Shown in pieces: positions 55,028 to 63,037 of a DNA stretch of 64,000 bases. The DNA lies in NCBI GenBank assembly GCA_025655595.1, contig JAHXIO010000006.1, positions 1 to 64,000 of the forward strand. The letters are read 5' to 3'. The stretch is from Candidatus Thiodiazotropha sp. (ex Monitilora ramsayi). Lineage in GTDB: Bacteria > Pseudomonadota > Gammaproteobacteria > Chromatiales > Chromatiaceae. Numbering within the stretch: the stretch's first letter is position 1; every line of letters starts with the position of its first letter. Both the position numbers and the translations under genes were made by a program. The notes under the pieces were generated by a model, which ran no database searches, was not told where the DNA came from, and saw nothing but the letters and a program-made list of their open reading frames with translations.

Positions 55028-55492
55028 ATGAAAAATTTTCTCGGTTTGATCAGTGATTGTCTCAGCGATGTAAAGGAGGTCATGCCCTGGGATCTGGAAG
55101 AGCGGATGGAGGAGAATCCTGAGCTTTTGGTCGTAGATGTGCGTGAGCCCTATGAGTACGACGCCATGCATATCGAAGGTTCCATTGCGGCGCCTCGGGG
55201 TATCCTCGAGTCGGCCTGTGAATGGGACTACGAAGAGACTATCCCGGAATTGGTCAAGGCCAGGGATCGTGAGATCGTTGTGGTGTGCCGTTCCGGCTAT
55301 CGAAGCGTGATGGCGGCTTTCTCCATGAATCTGCTCGGCTTCAAGGATGTAACCTCACTGAAGACCGGTCTTCGCGGATGGAACGACTATGAACAACCGC
55401 TGGTGAACGCAGCGGGGGAAGCCGTTGACATCGAAGCAGCGGATGACTACTTCACGCCGAAGTTGCGGGATGATCAGCTGAGTCCCAAGTAA
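55028..55492 (+). CDS. Rhodanese-domain sulfurtransferase, cytoplasmic
   Basis: A 154-residue single-domain rhodanese: LLVVDVREPYEYDAMHIEGS, active-site loop VVCRSGYRSVMAAFSMNLLG with the catalytic Cys, and LKTGLRGWNDYEQPLV. It has no signal peptide. The active loop CRSGYR is a standard six-residue loop for sulfur rather than arsenate or phosphate. The ATG at 55028 (MKNFLGLIS) is preferred to 54986. It lies 61 bp behind the NarL-like gene and may share its transcript. Confidence 0.88.
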   Translation: MKNFLGLISDCLSDVKEVMPWDLEERMEENPELLVVDVREPYEYDAMHIEGSIAAPRGILESACEWDYEETIPELVKARDREIVVVCRSGYRSVMAAFSMNLLGFKDVTSLKTGLRGWNDYEQPLVNAAGEAVDIEAADDYFTPKLRDDQLSPK

Positions 55493-55530
55493 TCGGGTAT
55501 TTATCCGCCTTAATCAAAATGGAGTTCTGT

Positions 55531-55561
55531 GTGTAGGGTGGGGCAGGGCCCCACCCTACAC
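55531..55561. repeat. REP-like palindrome, copy 3
   Basis: A perfect 14-bp inverted repeat (GTGTAGGGTGGGGC and complement) with a 3-base loop, between the convergent rhodanese and cysG genes. The GTAGGGTG core is shared with the elements at 6659 and 21453. The strong stem may also stop transcription from both sides. Confidence 0.6.
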
Positions 55562-55615
55562 TTTGGTCATCCGTGTGGTTGGGATTGTTTAATTGTTATG
55601 GCCTCTATAGCGGCC

Positions 55616-57040
55616 TTAGAAATCGACAGGTGAGGTCGCTCCCTGATCCGAATGAGGTGGTGCCTTGAACCAGGAGAGCTTCTCTTGCAGCTCTACCACA
55701 TGGCCGACGATGATCAGTGTCGGCGGCTTGGGTTTCTCTTTTTCCACGATCTCCTGGATGGTCTCCAGTGTGCCGGTAAAGACCCTTTGCTTATGAGTGG
55801 TACCTTGCTGCACCAGGGCAATGGGCATCTCTCCCTCAACGCCGTGGGCTCTCAGCTCCCGGCAGATGACGGGCAATCCCACCAGTCCCATATAGAAAAC
55901 AATGGTCTGATTGGGTTGGGCCAACATGGGCCAGTTGAGGTTCATGGTACCGTCTTTGAGATGGCCGGTGACGAAGGTCACCGACTGTGCATAGTCCCTG
56001 TGGGTGAGGGGTATACCCGCGTAGGAGGCGCAGCCTGCTGCCGCAGTGATGCCGGGTATGACCTGAAAAGGCACGCCCTGCGCCGCCAGAGTATCGATCT
56101 CTTCGCCGCCCCGGCCAAAGATAAAGGGGTCGCCCCCTTTCAGTCTGAGAACCCGCTTACCCTGTTTGGCCAGTCTGGCCAGTAGCTTATTGATCTCCTC
56201 TTGCCGCATGGTGTGCTTATCCCGTTCCTTTCCGACATAGATGTGTTCAGCGTCATGGCGGGTCATTTCTAGAATGGGTTTGGCAACCAGGCGATCATAG
56301 ACCACCACATCCGCCTGCTGCATCAGGCGGAGCGCGCGAAAAGTCAGAAGATCGGGATCACCCGGACCGGCGCCGACCAGATAGACTTCGCCGCTATTCC
56401 GGGTCGCCCGGGTATCGGCCAGTGCTCTTTCCATCAGCTGGTCTGCTTCGGTGTCGTGTCCGGAAAAGACACGCTCAGCCACACCGCTCTCCAGGGTTCT
56501 CTCCCAAAAGAGCCGGCGCTCCCTCGGGTCAGCGAACGCCACCTTCACCCGCTGACGAAAACGGTTGCAGAGTTCCGCCAATCTGCCGTATCCGGCCGGT
56601 ATCATCGACTCCAGGCGAGAACGGATAAGGCGGGCCAATACCGGCGATGCACCGCTGGTCGAGATGGCGGCTACCACCGGCGAACGATCTATGACTGAAG
56701 GTAATATAAAACTGCAGAGATCGGGTTGATCCACCACATTGACCGGAATCTTGCGTTGGTCAGCCAGGCGGGAGATATGGCTGTTGACATCAGGCTGGTC
56801 GGTTGCCGCAATGACCAGGTGACACCCATCCAGGTCTGAATCGGCAAACTCACGCTCGTGATGCGAAAGTTGCCCCCGATCCCGCCAACTCGTGAGGTTT
56901 GGCGTCAGGGAGGGTGAAACCAGGGCGACCTCGGCGCCCGATTTGAGAAGAGAGGCCGTTTTCCTCTCAGCCACGGTTCCGCCGCCGACGACCAGGCATC
57001 GTTTGCTTTTGATATCGAGAAAAATAGGAAAAAAATCCAT
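55616..57040 (-). CDS. cysG: Siroheme synthase, trifunctional
   Basis: A 474-residue fusion enzyme making siroheme for sulfite and nitrite reductases. Residues 1-200 are the precorrin-2 dehydrogenase/ferrochelatase (CLVVGGGTVAERKTASLLKS, VNVVDQPDLCSFILPSVIDR). Residues 215-460 are the uroporphyrinogen III methyltransferase (VYLVGAGPGDPDLLTFRALR, RLKGGDPFIFGRGGEE, GITAAAGCASYAGIPLTHRD). Full length compared with E. coli CysG (457). It is divergent from the rhd gene at 57221. Siroheme links it to the nitrate/sulfur theme around it. Confidence 0.96.
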   Translation of the reverse strand: MDFFPIFLDIKSKRCLVVGGGTVAERKTASLLKSGAEVALVSPSLTPNLTSWRDRGQLSHHEREFADSDLDGCHLVIAATDQPDVNSHISRLADQRKIPVNVVDQPDLCSFILPSVIDRSPVVAAISTSGASPVLARLIRSRLESMIPAGYGRLAELCNRFRQRVKVAFADPRERRLFWERTLESGVAERVFSGHDTEADQLMERALADTRATRNSGEVYLVGAGPGDPDLLTFRALRLMQQADVVVYDRLVAKPILEMTRHDAEHIYVGKERDKHTMRQEEINKLLARLAKQGKRVLRLKGGDPFIFGRGGEEIDTLAAQGVPFQVIPGITAAAGCASYAGIPLTHRDYAQSVTFVTGHLKDGTMNLNWPMLAQPNQTIVFYMGLVGLPVICRELRAHGVEGEMPIALVQQGTTHKQRVFTGTLETIQEIVEKEKPKPPTLIIVGHVVELQEKLSWFKAPPHSDQGATSPVDF

Positions 57041-57220
57041 AATATTCAGCCGGATGGTTTTAGTTATAGGGGTGATGCCCAGAGCCCGGATGACTTTAGC
57101 ACGACTCGTTCATATCGAAAAATCTTGTGGAAAAGTGACATTCCAGGTTGCAATATTTAAACACATTAATATACTAATACACCCTGTTTTTCCATTTTTT
57201 TAAAAGGTTGCCTGCTTGTG

Positions 57221-57547
57221 ATGATCAAAGAAATCGACGCATACGATCTGCAGACACGAATTGCCGAAGGTGACGATTTCGTACTGCTCGATATCAGAAG
57301 CGACGGGGAGTTGGCGCAGGGCGTTCTGCCGGATGCGCAGCACTTGCCGATGCATCTGATCCCAATGCGGATGACGGAACTGCCAAAGGATAAGGATGTG
57401 ATTCTCTATTGTCACAGTGGGGCTCGCTCCTATCATGCCTGCGCCTACCTGGCTCAGCAAGGTTATGGCAATGCCATCAATTTAAGAGGCGGCATCCTGG
57501 GTTGGGCTCGGTCTGGTTACCAGTTGGCTACCCGGCTGGCAAGCTAA
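57221..57547 (+). CDS. Rhodanese of the rhd-tusA-dsrE2 cluster
   Basis: A 108-residue single-domain rhodanese: DFVLLDIRSDGELAQGVLPD, active site LYCHSGARSYHACAYLAQQG and LRGGILGWARSGYQ. The ATG at 57221 follows a GTG at 57218; the ATG was chosen. In sulfur oxidisers such a rhodanese, TusA and DsrE2 form a sulfur-relay set that moves persulfide sulfur toward Dsr or sHdr oxidation. The order rhd-tusA-dsrE2 here matches that arrangement. A 154-bp gap with a promoter candidate precedes tusA, so the three may be two transcripts. Confidence 0.88.
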   Translation: MIKEIDAYDLQTRIAEGDDFVLLDIRSDGELAQGVLPDAQHLPMHLIPMRMTELPKDKDVILYCHSGARSYHACAYLAQQGYGNAINLRGGILGWARSGYQLATRLAS

Positions 57548-57615
57548 GTCACTGATAGTGGGTAGCAAGAATAACAGGATTAATGAAACTAAAAGATTCT
57601 TGACGGTGAGTTTGC

Positions 57616-57644
57616 TTGCGTTTCAGAGACGCTTGTCATATAAA
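57616..57644 (+). promoter_or_regulatory. Candidate sigma-70 promoter of tusA-dsrE2
   Basis: TTGCGT at 57616-57621 and TATAAA at 57639-57644 are 17 bp apart, the optimal spacing. Transcription would begin about 50 bp before the tusA ATG. A match by eye only. Confidence 0.4.
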
Positions 57645-57701
57645 AGCCCGTCTGAGTTTTTCCCAACATACTAAAACATCGATATTGCTGGAGGTCATAC
57701 C

Positions 57702-57932
57702 ATGGCAGATTTTGATCAAGAACTGGACGCGAGCGGACTGAACTGCCCTCTGCCGATCCTGCGTGCGAAGAAAACACTCAATGGTATGGAATCCGGCCAG
57801 GTGCTGCACATCATCGCAACCGACCCCGGTTCAGTGAAGGACTTCGAGGCCTTCGCCAATCAGACCGGTAACGAGCTGATGGAATCCAAGGAAGTGGGTG
57901 GCAAATTCGAATTTCTGATCAAGAAGGCTTAA
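57702..57932 (+). CDS. tusA: TusA-like sulfur carrier protein
   Basis: A 76-residue TusA-family protein. ELDASGLNCPLPILRAKKTL holds the Cys-Pro-x-Pro motif that carries the persulfide. IIATDPGSVKDFEAFANQTG and ESKEVGGKFEFLIKKA complete the two-layer fold. GGAGGT lies seven bases before the ATG. It is followed after 37 bp by dsrE2. In Chromatiales TusA of this cluster is a central sulfur hub of oxidative sulfur metabolism. Confidence 0.94.
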   Translation: MADFDQELDASGLNCPLPILRAKKTLNGMESGQVLHIIATDPGSVKDFEAFANQTGNELMESKEVGGKFEFLIKKA

Positions 57933-57969
57933 TCCCTAGGTCAGAACCTTTTCTAAGGAGACGAAAACG

Positions 57970-58452
57970 ATGTCGGACGAAAAAAAGTTAGCCATCATCG
58001 CCACCAAAGGCTCACTCGACTGGGCCTATCCTCCCTTCATCCTGGCGTCCACAGCGGCCGCTCTGGGCTATGAAACGGAGATTTTCTTTACCTTCTACGG
58101 CCTGCAGCTGCTGAAGAGAGATCTGGAGCTGGAGGTAACGCCTCTGGGTAACCCGGGTATGCCAATGCCGATGGGTATGGACAAATGGTTCCCTGTTCTG
58201 GGTCTCGCGCTCCCCGGTATGCAGGGCATGATGACCGGCATGATGAAGAAAAAGATGGCCTCAAAGGGTGTGGCGGATCTCGCAGAGCTGCGGGAACTGT
58301 GCCAGGAAGCCGAGGTGAAATTGATTGCCTGTCAGATGACCGTCGACCTGTTTGAACTCAATACCGCTGAATTCATCGATGGTATTGAGTATGCCGGTGC
58401 CGCTCGCTTCTTCGAGTTCGCCGGTGATAGCGATATCTGCCTTTACATCTAA
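57970..58452 (+). CDS. DsrE2-like sulfurtransferase
   Basis: A 160-residue DsrE/DrsH-superfamily protein. LAIIATKGSLDWAYPPFILA begins the fold, a Met-rich hydrophobic insertion follows (PGMPMPMGMDKWFPVLGLAL, PGMQGMMTGMMKKKMASKGV), and VKLIACQMTVDLFEL carries the conserved Cys. The insertion is the mark of the membrane-linked DsrE2 type, as against DsrE of dsrEFH. It probably receives or gives sulfur to TusA upstream. AAGGAG precedes the ATG. The transcript ends at 58476-58504. Confidence 0.9.
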   Translation: MSDEKKLAIIATKGSLDWAYPPFILASTAAALGYETEIFFTFYGLQLLKRDLELEVTPLGNPGMPMPMGMDKWFPVLGLALPGMQGMMTGMMKKKMASKGVADLAELRELCQEAEVKLIACQMTVDLFELNTAEFIDGIEYAGAARFFEFAGDSDICLYI

Positions 58453-58475
58453 CCCGTTGTAAAATGCAGTCACGG

Positions 58476-58504
58476 CGCCGCCCCACAAGGGCGGCGTTTT
58501 TTTT
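58476..58504 (+). terminator. Rho-independent terminator after dsrE2
   Basis: Perfect 8-bp GC-rich stem (CGCCGCCC/GGGCGGCG), 5-base loop, eight T residues directly after. 23 bp behind the dsrE2 stop. Confidence 0.93.
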
Positions 58505-58519
58505 GCCTGAAACAAAAAA

Positions 58520-58544
58520 GCCCCGAAGGTTATCGGGGCTTTTT
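58520..58544. terminator. Bidirectional terminator between dsrE2 and fadL-like gene
   Basis: GCCCCGA/TCGGGGC stem (7 bp), 6-base loop, flanked by six A on the left and five T on the right. It therefore works for the minus-strand fadL-like gene and as backup for dsrE2. Confidence 0.9.
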
Positions 58545-58570
58545 ATAGTTTAAAATCGAACTAACGTAAA

Positions 58571-59866
58571 TCACATGAATTTCTTTGTGACACCTACACC
58601 CAACAAGTGAACGCTTGACTCATAGGTGCCATTAACGGCACTGGTGCCGTTCGTTTCAGACGCATCCGGTGCCGGGTGAACGAATGAAGGGCTGATATTC
58701 AGTGTTCTGTCATCAAATATCACGTACATATACCCTGCATCTATTGTCCAGCCGTTGCTCAGTGTATGGCCCAGTCCAAAACTAAATAGCTGGCGGTCTG
58801 CATCGGGAACACGTGGGCTGTAAAAGAGATCATCCTGAGGTGTCTCATCGTAAGTGTATCCAACCCTTAACTGTGTAGCTTGACTGATATCGTAGGTAAT
58901 ACCTAACCGGTAGGCGTTGACATCGTTCCAATCATTTTTGCTGGTTACAATGTTTGTCCCATATTGATTTTGATCGACTATAAGTGTGTCGAATGAACTC
59001 CAGCCTGTTCTCGTGATATCGAATTCAATGCCCAGCTTATCGGTCGTCTGGTTTCTTACACCTACTTGTAACCGATAGGGCAGGTTGAGTTCGGCATGGA
59101 CGTTGTTCGAGACGAATGAAGGCAAAGCGCCCGGTGGTAGTTGCACCGTACCATCGATTGGTATTCTGGTTTCAGAATGGTAGCTGGCACCGAAACTCCA
59201 GTTACCTTGGTCTACAAGCAATCCCAAATTCAGGCCTACACCTCTACCATCGCCCTCAAGGTCTGCTGCCGGATTGGCGCCGAGTGGATTATTGATGTCA
59301 CCGTTAAAAATCACTTCGCGCATCCAATAGTAGTCAAGACCGCCCGATACACTTACATTCTCGTTGATTTTGTAGGCAACGCTGGGGGAGAAGGCGACGA
59401 TTTCCAATTTACTTTGGGTGGGGATAGTCGACCCTGGGGGATATTGTGCGTCGAAGGTACCTGCTGGCCAATCTGTTTCCAGTCCAAACGGAGCATTGAC
59501 AGCAAGGCCAATGGACCATGTCTCAGTAATCTTCGCATGTGCTGATAGTGTTGGTATGCCTACGATATCGTTAGCCTCACTATCGACACTACCTGCAGCA
59601 GCGGTGGTAACACTCAAGTCTGGCTTCACAAGCAAGGCACCGAGTGAGAGGGAACTCCCTTCGTGGAACGACATGGCAGCCGGATTGTAGGCGATGGCTC
59701 CCTGAATATTGGGGTTGGCCACCATCGCATTGGAGAGTGCCAGGCCGGCAATATTCAGCTCAGGTACGGCAAAGCCGGAGGCTTGAGCCGTCTGGTTCAT
59801 GGCCAGCATGGCAATACTGCAGGAGAGGGCCAGTCGAGAGAGTTGAAAGGTTTTCTTGAGTTGCAT
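58571..59866 (-). CDS. FadL/TodX-type outer-membrane transporter
   Basis: A 431-residue outer-membrane barrel of the FadL/OmpP1 family for hydrophobic substrates. Signal peptide (LALSCSIAMLAMNQTAQA), then the family N-terminus SGFAVPELNIAGLALSNAMV and AIAYNPAAMSFHEGSSL, the region that forms the plug and substrate channel. Repeated beta strands follow (YRLQVGVRNQTTDKLGIEFD, LRVGYTYDETPQDDLFY). It ends in VGVTKKFM, close to the usual aromatic terminus. GGAGGT precedes the ATG. The substrate may be fatty acids, aromatics or sulfur-related lipids; unknown. Confidence 0.9.
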   Translation of the reverse strand: MQLKKTFQLSRLALSCSIAMLAMNQTAQASGFAVPELNIAGLALSNAMVANPNIQGAIAYNPAAMSFHEGSSLSLGALLVKPDLSVTTAAAGSVDSEANDIVGIPTLSAHAKITETWSIGLAVNAPFGLETDWPAGTFDAQYPPGSTIPTQSKLEIVAFSPSVAYKINENVSVSGGLDYYWMREVIFNGDINNPLGANPAADLEGDGRGVGLNLGLLVDQGNWSFGASYHSETRIPIDGTVQLPPGALPSFVSNNVHAELNLPYRLQVGVRNQTTDKLGIEFDITRTGWSSFDTLIVDQNQYGTNIVTSKNDWNDVNAYRLGITYDISQATQLRVGYTYDETPQDDLFYSPRVPDADRQLFSFGLGHTLSNGWTIDAGYMYVIFDDRTLNISPSFVHPAPDASETNGTSAVNGTYESSVHLLGVGVTKKFM

Positions 59867-60205
59867 CCGCTTACCTCCGCCGTGGATATCTATTATTGTT
59901 AGCTCACTATTTTTCCCTGTTATCGGTCTGCGAGCCTGGTTCCAATCAGAACGTCTTATTCTGTCCCATCCGCATCGGGAAAGGTACTTTTTTTAAGAGG
60001 CTAGAGGATATTCGACTGAATTACCACGGTTTTGTTGTATAAATGTCGATGGATATGCCAGTGGCAAATAGTGGTGGTTCTCGTTCGTGAGTTGATTCTG
60101 CATCCCTGTTATCGCTATCAGAACTCTGCTCCCATAGCTCGCTAAGTTATGGTATAAGTTAAGTTTATCACGATAAAGAACAACTGAATTAGGCTTCTAA
60201 ATAAA
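59867..60205. other. Divergent promoter region, fadL-like / lysR
   Basis: About 340 bp without a gene. TTTATC-AC-GATAAA, a symmetric 14-mer at 60164-60177, lies 28 bp before the LysR start and could be its own operator. The minus-strand side has the strong ribosome site of the fadL-like gene. Confidence 0.4.
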
Positions 60206-61111
60206 ATGGCGGATCGCAGATTACAGGTTTTTCACACCGTCGCCCGTTTACTCAGCTTCACCAAGGCGGCCGAAACACTCCATATGACACAGCCTGCCGT
60301 GACCTTTCAGGTGCGTCAGCTTGAGGAGTATTTCAACACGCGTCTGTTCGACCGGACGCACAACAGAATCAGCCTGACCGAGGCGGGAAGCCGGGTATTC
60401 GAGTATGCGGACAGGATATTCGACCTCTATGCGGATATGGAGAACTCCGTCAGGGAGATGACCGGTGAGATTCGGGGGGCGCTGACCATAGGCGCCAGCA
60501 CGACCATTGCGGAGTACATGCTACCGGCCTTGCTGGGAGATTTCGGTACGCGATATCCCGAGGTGACGATTCACCTGCGGGTCTCGAACTCGGACGGCAT
60601 CGTCTCCATGGTGGAGAACAACACCATCGACCTGGGAGTGGTCGAGGCCCCTGTAGGCAATAAGAACCTGGTCGTCGAAGTCTGTCGCCTTGATCATCTG
60701 GTGGCCATTGTGCCGCCCAGTCACGATCTGGCGGAGCGAGAGTCGTTGCATATCGATGAGCTGCTGGAGTACCCCTTCATCTGTCGAGAGGAGGGATCAG
60801 GTACGCGGGAGGTGATCAACGAATATCTCAGCCAGCACTGTAAATCGACGCTGAATATCTCTATGGAGCTGGGCAGCCCCGAGGCCGTTAAAGGTGCCGT
60901 AGAGGCGGGCATGGGGGTCTCTGTGGTCTCCCGCGCCACCGTACAGAAAGAACTGAAGCTCGATACACTACGGGCGATCAATCTGACGCCGACACTGGAG
61001 CGGCCATTCTCCTTTGTGCATCAGAAACAGAAATTCCGTCTGCGGGCCATGGAGGAGCTGCTTGATTTCGCCCGTGATTACTGTGAAGACCATGCTGAAG
61101 AAGCGCTCTGA
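60206..61111 (+). CDS. LysR-family transcriptional regulator
   Basis: A 301-residue LysR regulator. The N-terminal helix-turn-helix (FHTVARLLSFTKAAETLHMT, QPAVTFQVRQLEEYFNTRLF) is followed by a linker helix and the two-lobed ligand domain (GALTIGASTTIAEYMLPALL, GVVEAPVGNKNLVVEV, REEGSGTREVINEYL, SPEAVKGAVEAGMGVSVVSR). The overall pattern is of the CysB/CbbR-like group with acidic C-terminus. Targets are unknown. The neighbouring divergent fadL-like gene is a natural candidate, since LysR regulators often control the gene they face. Confidence 0.92.
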   Translation: MADRRLQVFHTVARLLSFTKAAETLHMTQPAVTFQVRQLEEYFNTRLFDRTHNRISLTEAGSRVFEYADRIFDLYADMENSVREMTGEIRGALTIGASTTIAEYMLPALLGDFGTRYPEVTIHLRVSNSDGIVSMVENNTIDLGVVEAPVGNKNLVVEVCRLDHLVAIVPPSHDLAERESLHIDELLEYPFICREEGSGTREVINEYLSQHCKSTLNISMELGSPEAVKGAVEAGMGVSVVSRATVQKELKLDTLRAINLTPTLERPFSFVHQKQKFRLRAMEELLDFARDYCEDHAEEAL

Positions 61112-61164
61112 TACCGCTATCACAGCATTATGGTGGAGATCTGTACCATCATGGAGCTACCATC

Positions 61165-61548
61165 TTGCAGTTTGTGCCTAAACAGAAAAATCTGAGCGAG
61201 AGTCAGCGTCAGCTCCTGGATCTGTTCAACGGGTTGGATGAGCAGAATCGTGAGTCGCTTCTGGCTTTTGCCCAATTTCTGGCCACACGTGACGATGAAG
61301 AGACCGCTTCTCAGGATCACTCGGTTCAGGAGCCCAAGCCCATAGAGAGGCCTGAGCAGGAGTCGGTGGTGAAGGCGATCAAACGCCTCTCAGAAACGTA
61401 CTATATGTTGGAGAGGGAGCAGCTTCTCGATCAGACGTCATCGTTAATGATGTCCCATGTCATGCAAGGTCGCGACGCGGTGTCGGTCATCGATGAGTTG
61501 GAAGTCATATTCAGTGAACACTACCAGCGCTATCTGGAGAAACGCTAA
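61165..61548 (+). CDS. Hypothetical coiled-coil protein
   Basis: A 127-residue charged, helical protein without signal or membrane helix: LSESQRQLLDLFNGLDEQNR, ESLLAFAQFLATRDDEE, a Pro/Glu spacer, and KRLSETYYMLEREQLLDQTS, ALSVI-type end helices (GRDAVSVIDELEVIFSEHYQ). The start is TTG at 61165, with GGAG eight bases upstream; no in-frame ATG gives a sensible N-terminus. It is probably co-transcribed with lysR and the AI-2E permease gene. No known function. Confidence 0.75.
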   Translation: MQFVPKQKNLSESQRQLLDLFNGLDEQNRESLLAFAQFLATRDDEETASQDHSVQEPKPIERPEQESVVKAIKRLSETYYMLEREQLLDQTSSLMMSHVMQGRDAVSVIDELEVIFSEHYQRYLEKR

Positions 61549-61584
61549 GCTGTTCAGTCAGTCAAGCCAATCCGTCGAGAATGA

Positions 61585-62658
61585 ATGATGCAGGTTATAA
61601 CCGACTGGTTTAAACGCTACTTTTCCGATCCCCAAGTCGTTTTTCTGACGCTCTTTCTGGTCATCTTCTTCGGTGTCGTCATCACTATGGGGGATATGCT
61701 TGCCCCGGTGCTGGCGAGTATCGTCATCGCCTATTTGCTGGAAGGCATTGTCTCATTGTTGGAAAGACGTGCCTTTCCCCGCCTGCTTTCGGTCATCATC
61801 GTTTTCATTCTCTTCATGCTCTTCGTTGCCCTGGTGATTCTTGGGCTGCTGCCTCTGCTCTCACGGCAAATCACCGATTTTGTGCAGCAGTTGCCGGCCA
61901 TGATCTCCATGGGGCAGCAAGCTCTGATGCAGCTGCCTGAGCGCTATCCCGATCTGATTCCGCAGGCGCAGGTGGATGAGCTCATTGGACAGATCAGAAA
62001 TGAGATTGCCTCATTTGGTCAACAGGCTGTCTCATGGTCGCTGGCCTCTGTTGTCGGGGTGATTACGCTGATTGTCTATGTGATCCTGATGCCGTTGCTG
62101 GTGTTCTTCTTTCTCAAAGATAAGCGTTTGATCATCAATTGGATGGTGCAGCACATGCCAAGGCACCGAAGCTTCGCCGGTACCGTGTGGAAGGACGTGG
62201 ATAGGCAGATCGCTAACTATGTGCGGGGAAAATTCTGGGAGATCGTCATTATCTGGGCTGCCAGTCTGGTGACATTCACCCTGCTGGGCCTCAATTATGC
62301 ACTGCTGCTGGCAGTGATGGTCGGGCTGTCTGTCATCATCCCCTATATCGGTGCCGCTGTGGTGACGATTCCTGTACTGTTCGTGGCCTGGTTTCAGTGG
62401 GGATGGGGGCCAGATTTCATTTGGTTGTCTGTTGCCTATCTGGTAATCCAGGCCCTTGACGGTAATGTGCTGGTACCTCTGCTCTTTTCAGAGGTTGTTG
62501 ATCTGCATCCGGTGGCGATCATCGTGGCTATCCTGGTTTTCGGCGGGTTTTGGGGGTTCTGGGGTGTTTTCTTCGCCATTCCACTGGCAACCCTGGTGCA
62601 GGCGGTGCTTGAAGCCTGGCCCAAGGGTGCTGATGAGGATCCGCTTGGGCAGGAATGA
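61585..62658 (+). CDS. AI-2E family permease
   Basis: A 357-residue membrane protein with about eight helices of the AI-2E (PerM/YdgG) family. QVVFLTLFLVIFFGVVITMG and LAPVLASIVIAYLLEGIVSL start it, DLIPQAQVDELIGQIRNEIA is the hydrophilic middle, and GLSVIIPYIGAAVVTIPVLF, LDGNVLVPLLFSEVVDLHPV and GVFFAIPLATLVQAVLEAW are the conserved end. Members export small molecules or act as sodium/proton antiporters. The name does not prove autoinducer transport. Full length. Confidence 0.92.
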   Translation: MMQVITDWFKRYFSDPQVVFLTLFLVIFFGVVITMGDMLAPVLASIVIAYLLEGIVSLLERRAFPRLLSVIIVFILFMLFVALVILGLLPLLSRQITDFVQQLPAMISMGQQALMQLPERYPDLIPQAQVDELIGQIRNEIASFGQQAVSWSLASVVGVITLIVYVILMPLLVFFFLKDKRLIINWMVQHMPRHRSFAGTVWKDVDRQIANYVRGKFWEIVIIWAASLVTFTLLGLNYALLLAVMVGLSVIIPYIGAAVVTIPVLFVAWFQWGWGPDFIWLSVAYLVIQALDGNVLVPLLFSEVVDLHPVAIIVAILVFGGFWGFWGVFFAIPLATLVQAVLEAWPKGADEDPLGQE

Positions 62659-62662
62659 GTAA

Positions 62663-62690
62663 AGCGACCCACCCGGATGGGTAAGTCGCT
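62663..62690. terminator. Hairpin between convergent AI-2E and DUF2892 genes
   Basis: AGCGAC pairs with GTCGCT, with an inner CCACCC/GGGT partial stem. On the minus strand a short TTTA run follows. No long T tract, so a moderate candidate for two-way termination. Confidence 0.45.
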
Positions 62691-62716
62691 GCAGTCGAGG
62701 CGGTATCCGATAAAAG

Positions 62717-62905
62717 CTATTTTTTACTGCTGAAACCGATGATGGAATAGAGGGGGCACCAGCTGATCAGTCCGGTCAGCAGGGGCACTGCGCCGATCGC
62801 AGCCCACCAGACAGGCTCCGGGCTGATGACAAAGCCCCAGACGAGTAGTGCGGCGCCTACGAGTACTCGTAGTGTGCGTTCGATAGTTCCAACATTTTGT
62901 GTCAT
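62717..62905 (-). CDS. DUF2892 small membrane protein
   Basis: A 62-residue protein with two membrane helices: VGTIERTLRVLVGAALLVWG and PVWWAAIGAVPLLTGLISWC, then PLYSIIGFSSKK. This is the DUF2892 (YgaP membrane part-like) family, often fused or next to rhodaneses and regulated by redox-responsive factors. GGAGAT precedes the ATG. A symmetric operator-like site lies about 105 bp upstream at 63010-63028. Confidence 0.92.
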   Translation of the reverse strand: MTQNVGTIERTLRVLVGAALLVWGFVISPEPVWWAAIGAVPLLTGLISWCPLYSIIGFSSKK

Positions 62906-63009
62906 GGGAAATCTCCTTCGTAATTCTGTGTCAGGTTAGCATCGCCTTGCCGGGTAGAATTGCCCGCCATTGCACTATGATGAGATCGTAAGTGTTGGTG
63001 GCGTGGTTG

Positions 63010-63028
63010 TATGTGACTTTGTCACATA
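63010..63028. promoter_or_regulatory. Crp/Fnr-type palindromic site
   Basis: TATGTGAC-TTT-GTCACATA is a perfect inverted repeat of 8-bp arms. It contains TGTGA-N5-TCACA, one base shorter in spacing than the classical Crp site. It lies between the stop codon of the Crp/Fnr gene and the DUF2892 gene, which would be the target, possibly of the regulator encoded alongside. Confidence 0.5.
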
Positions 63029-63037
63029 GATGACGCC

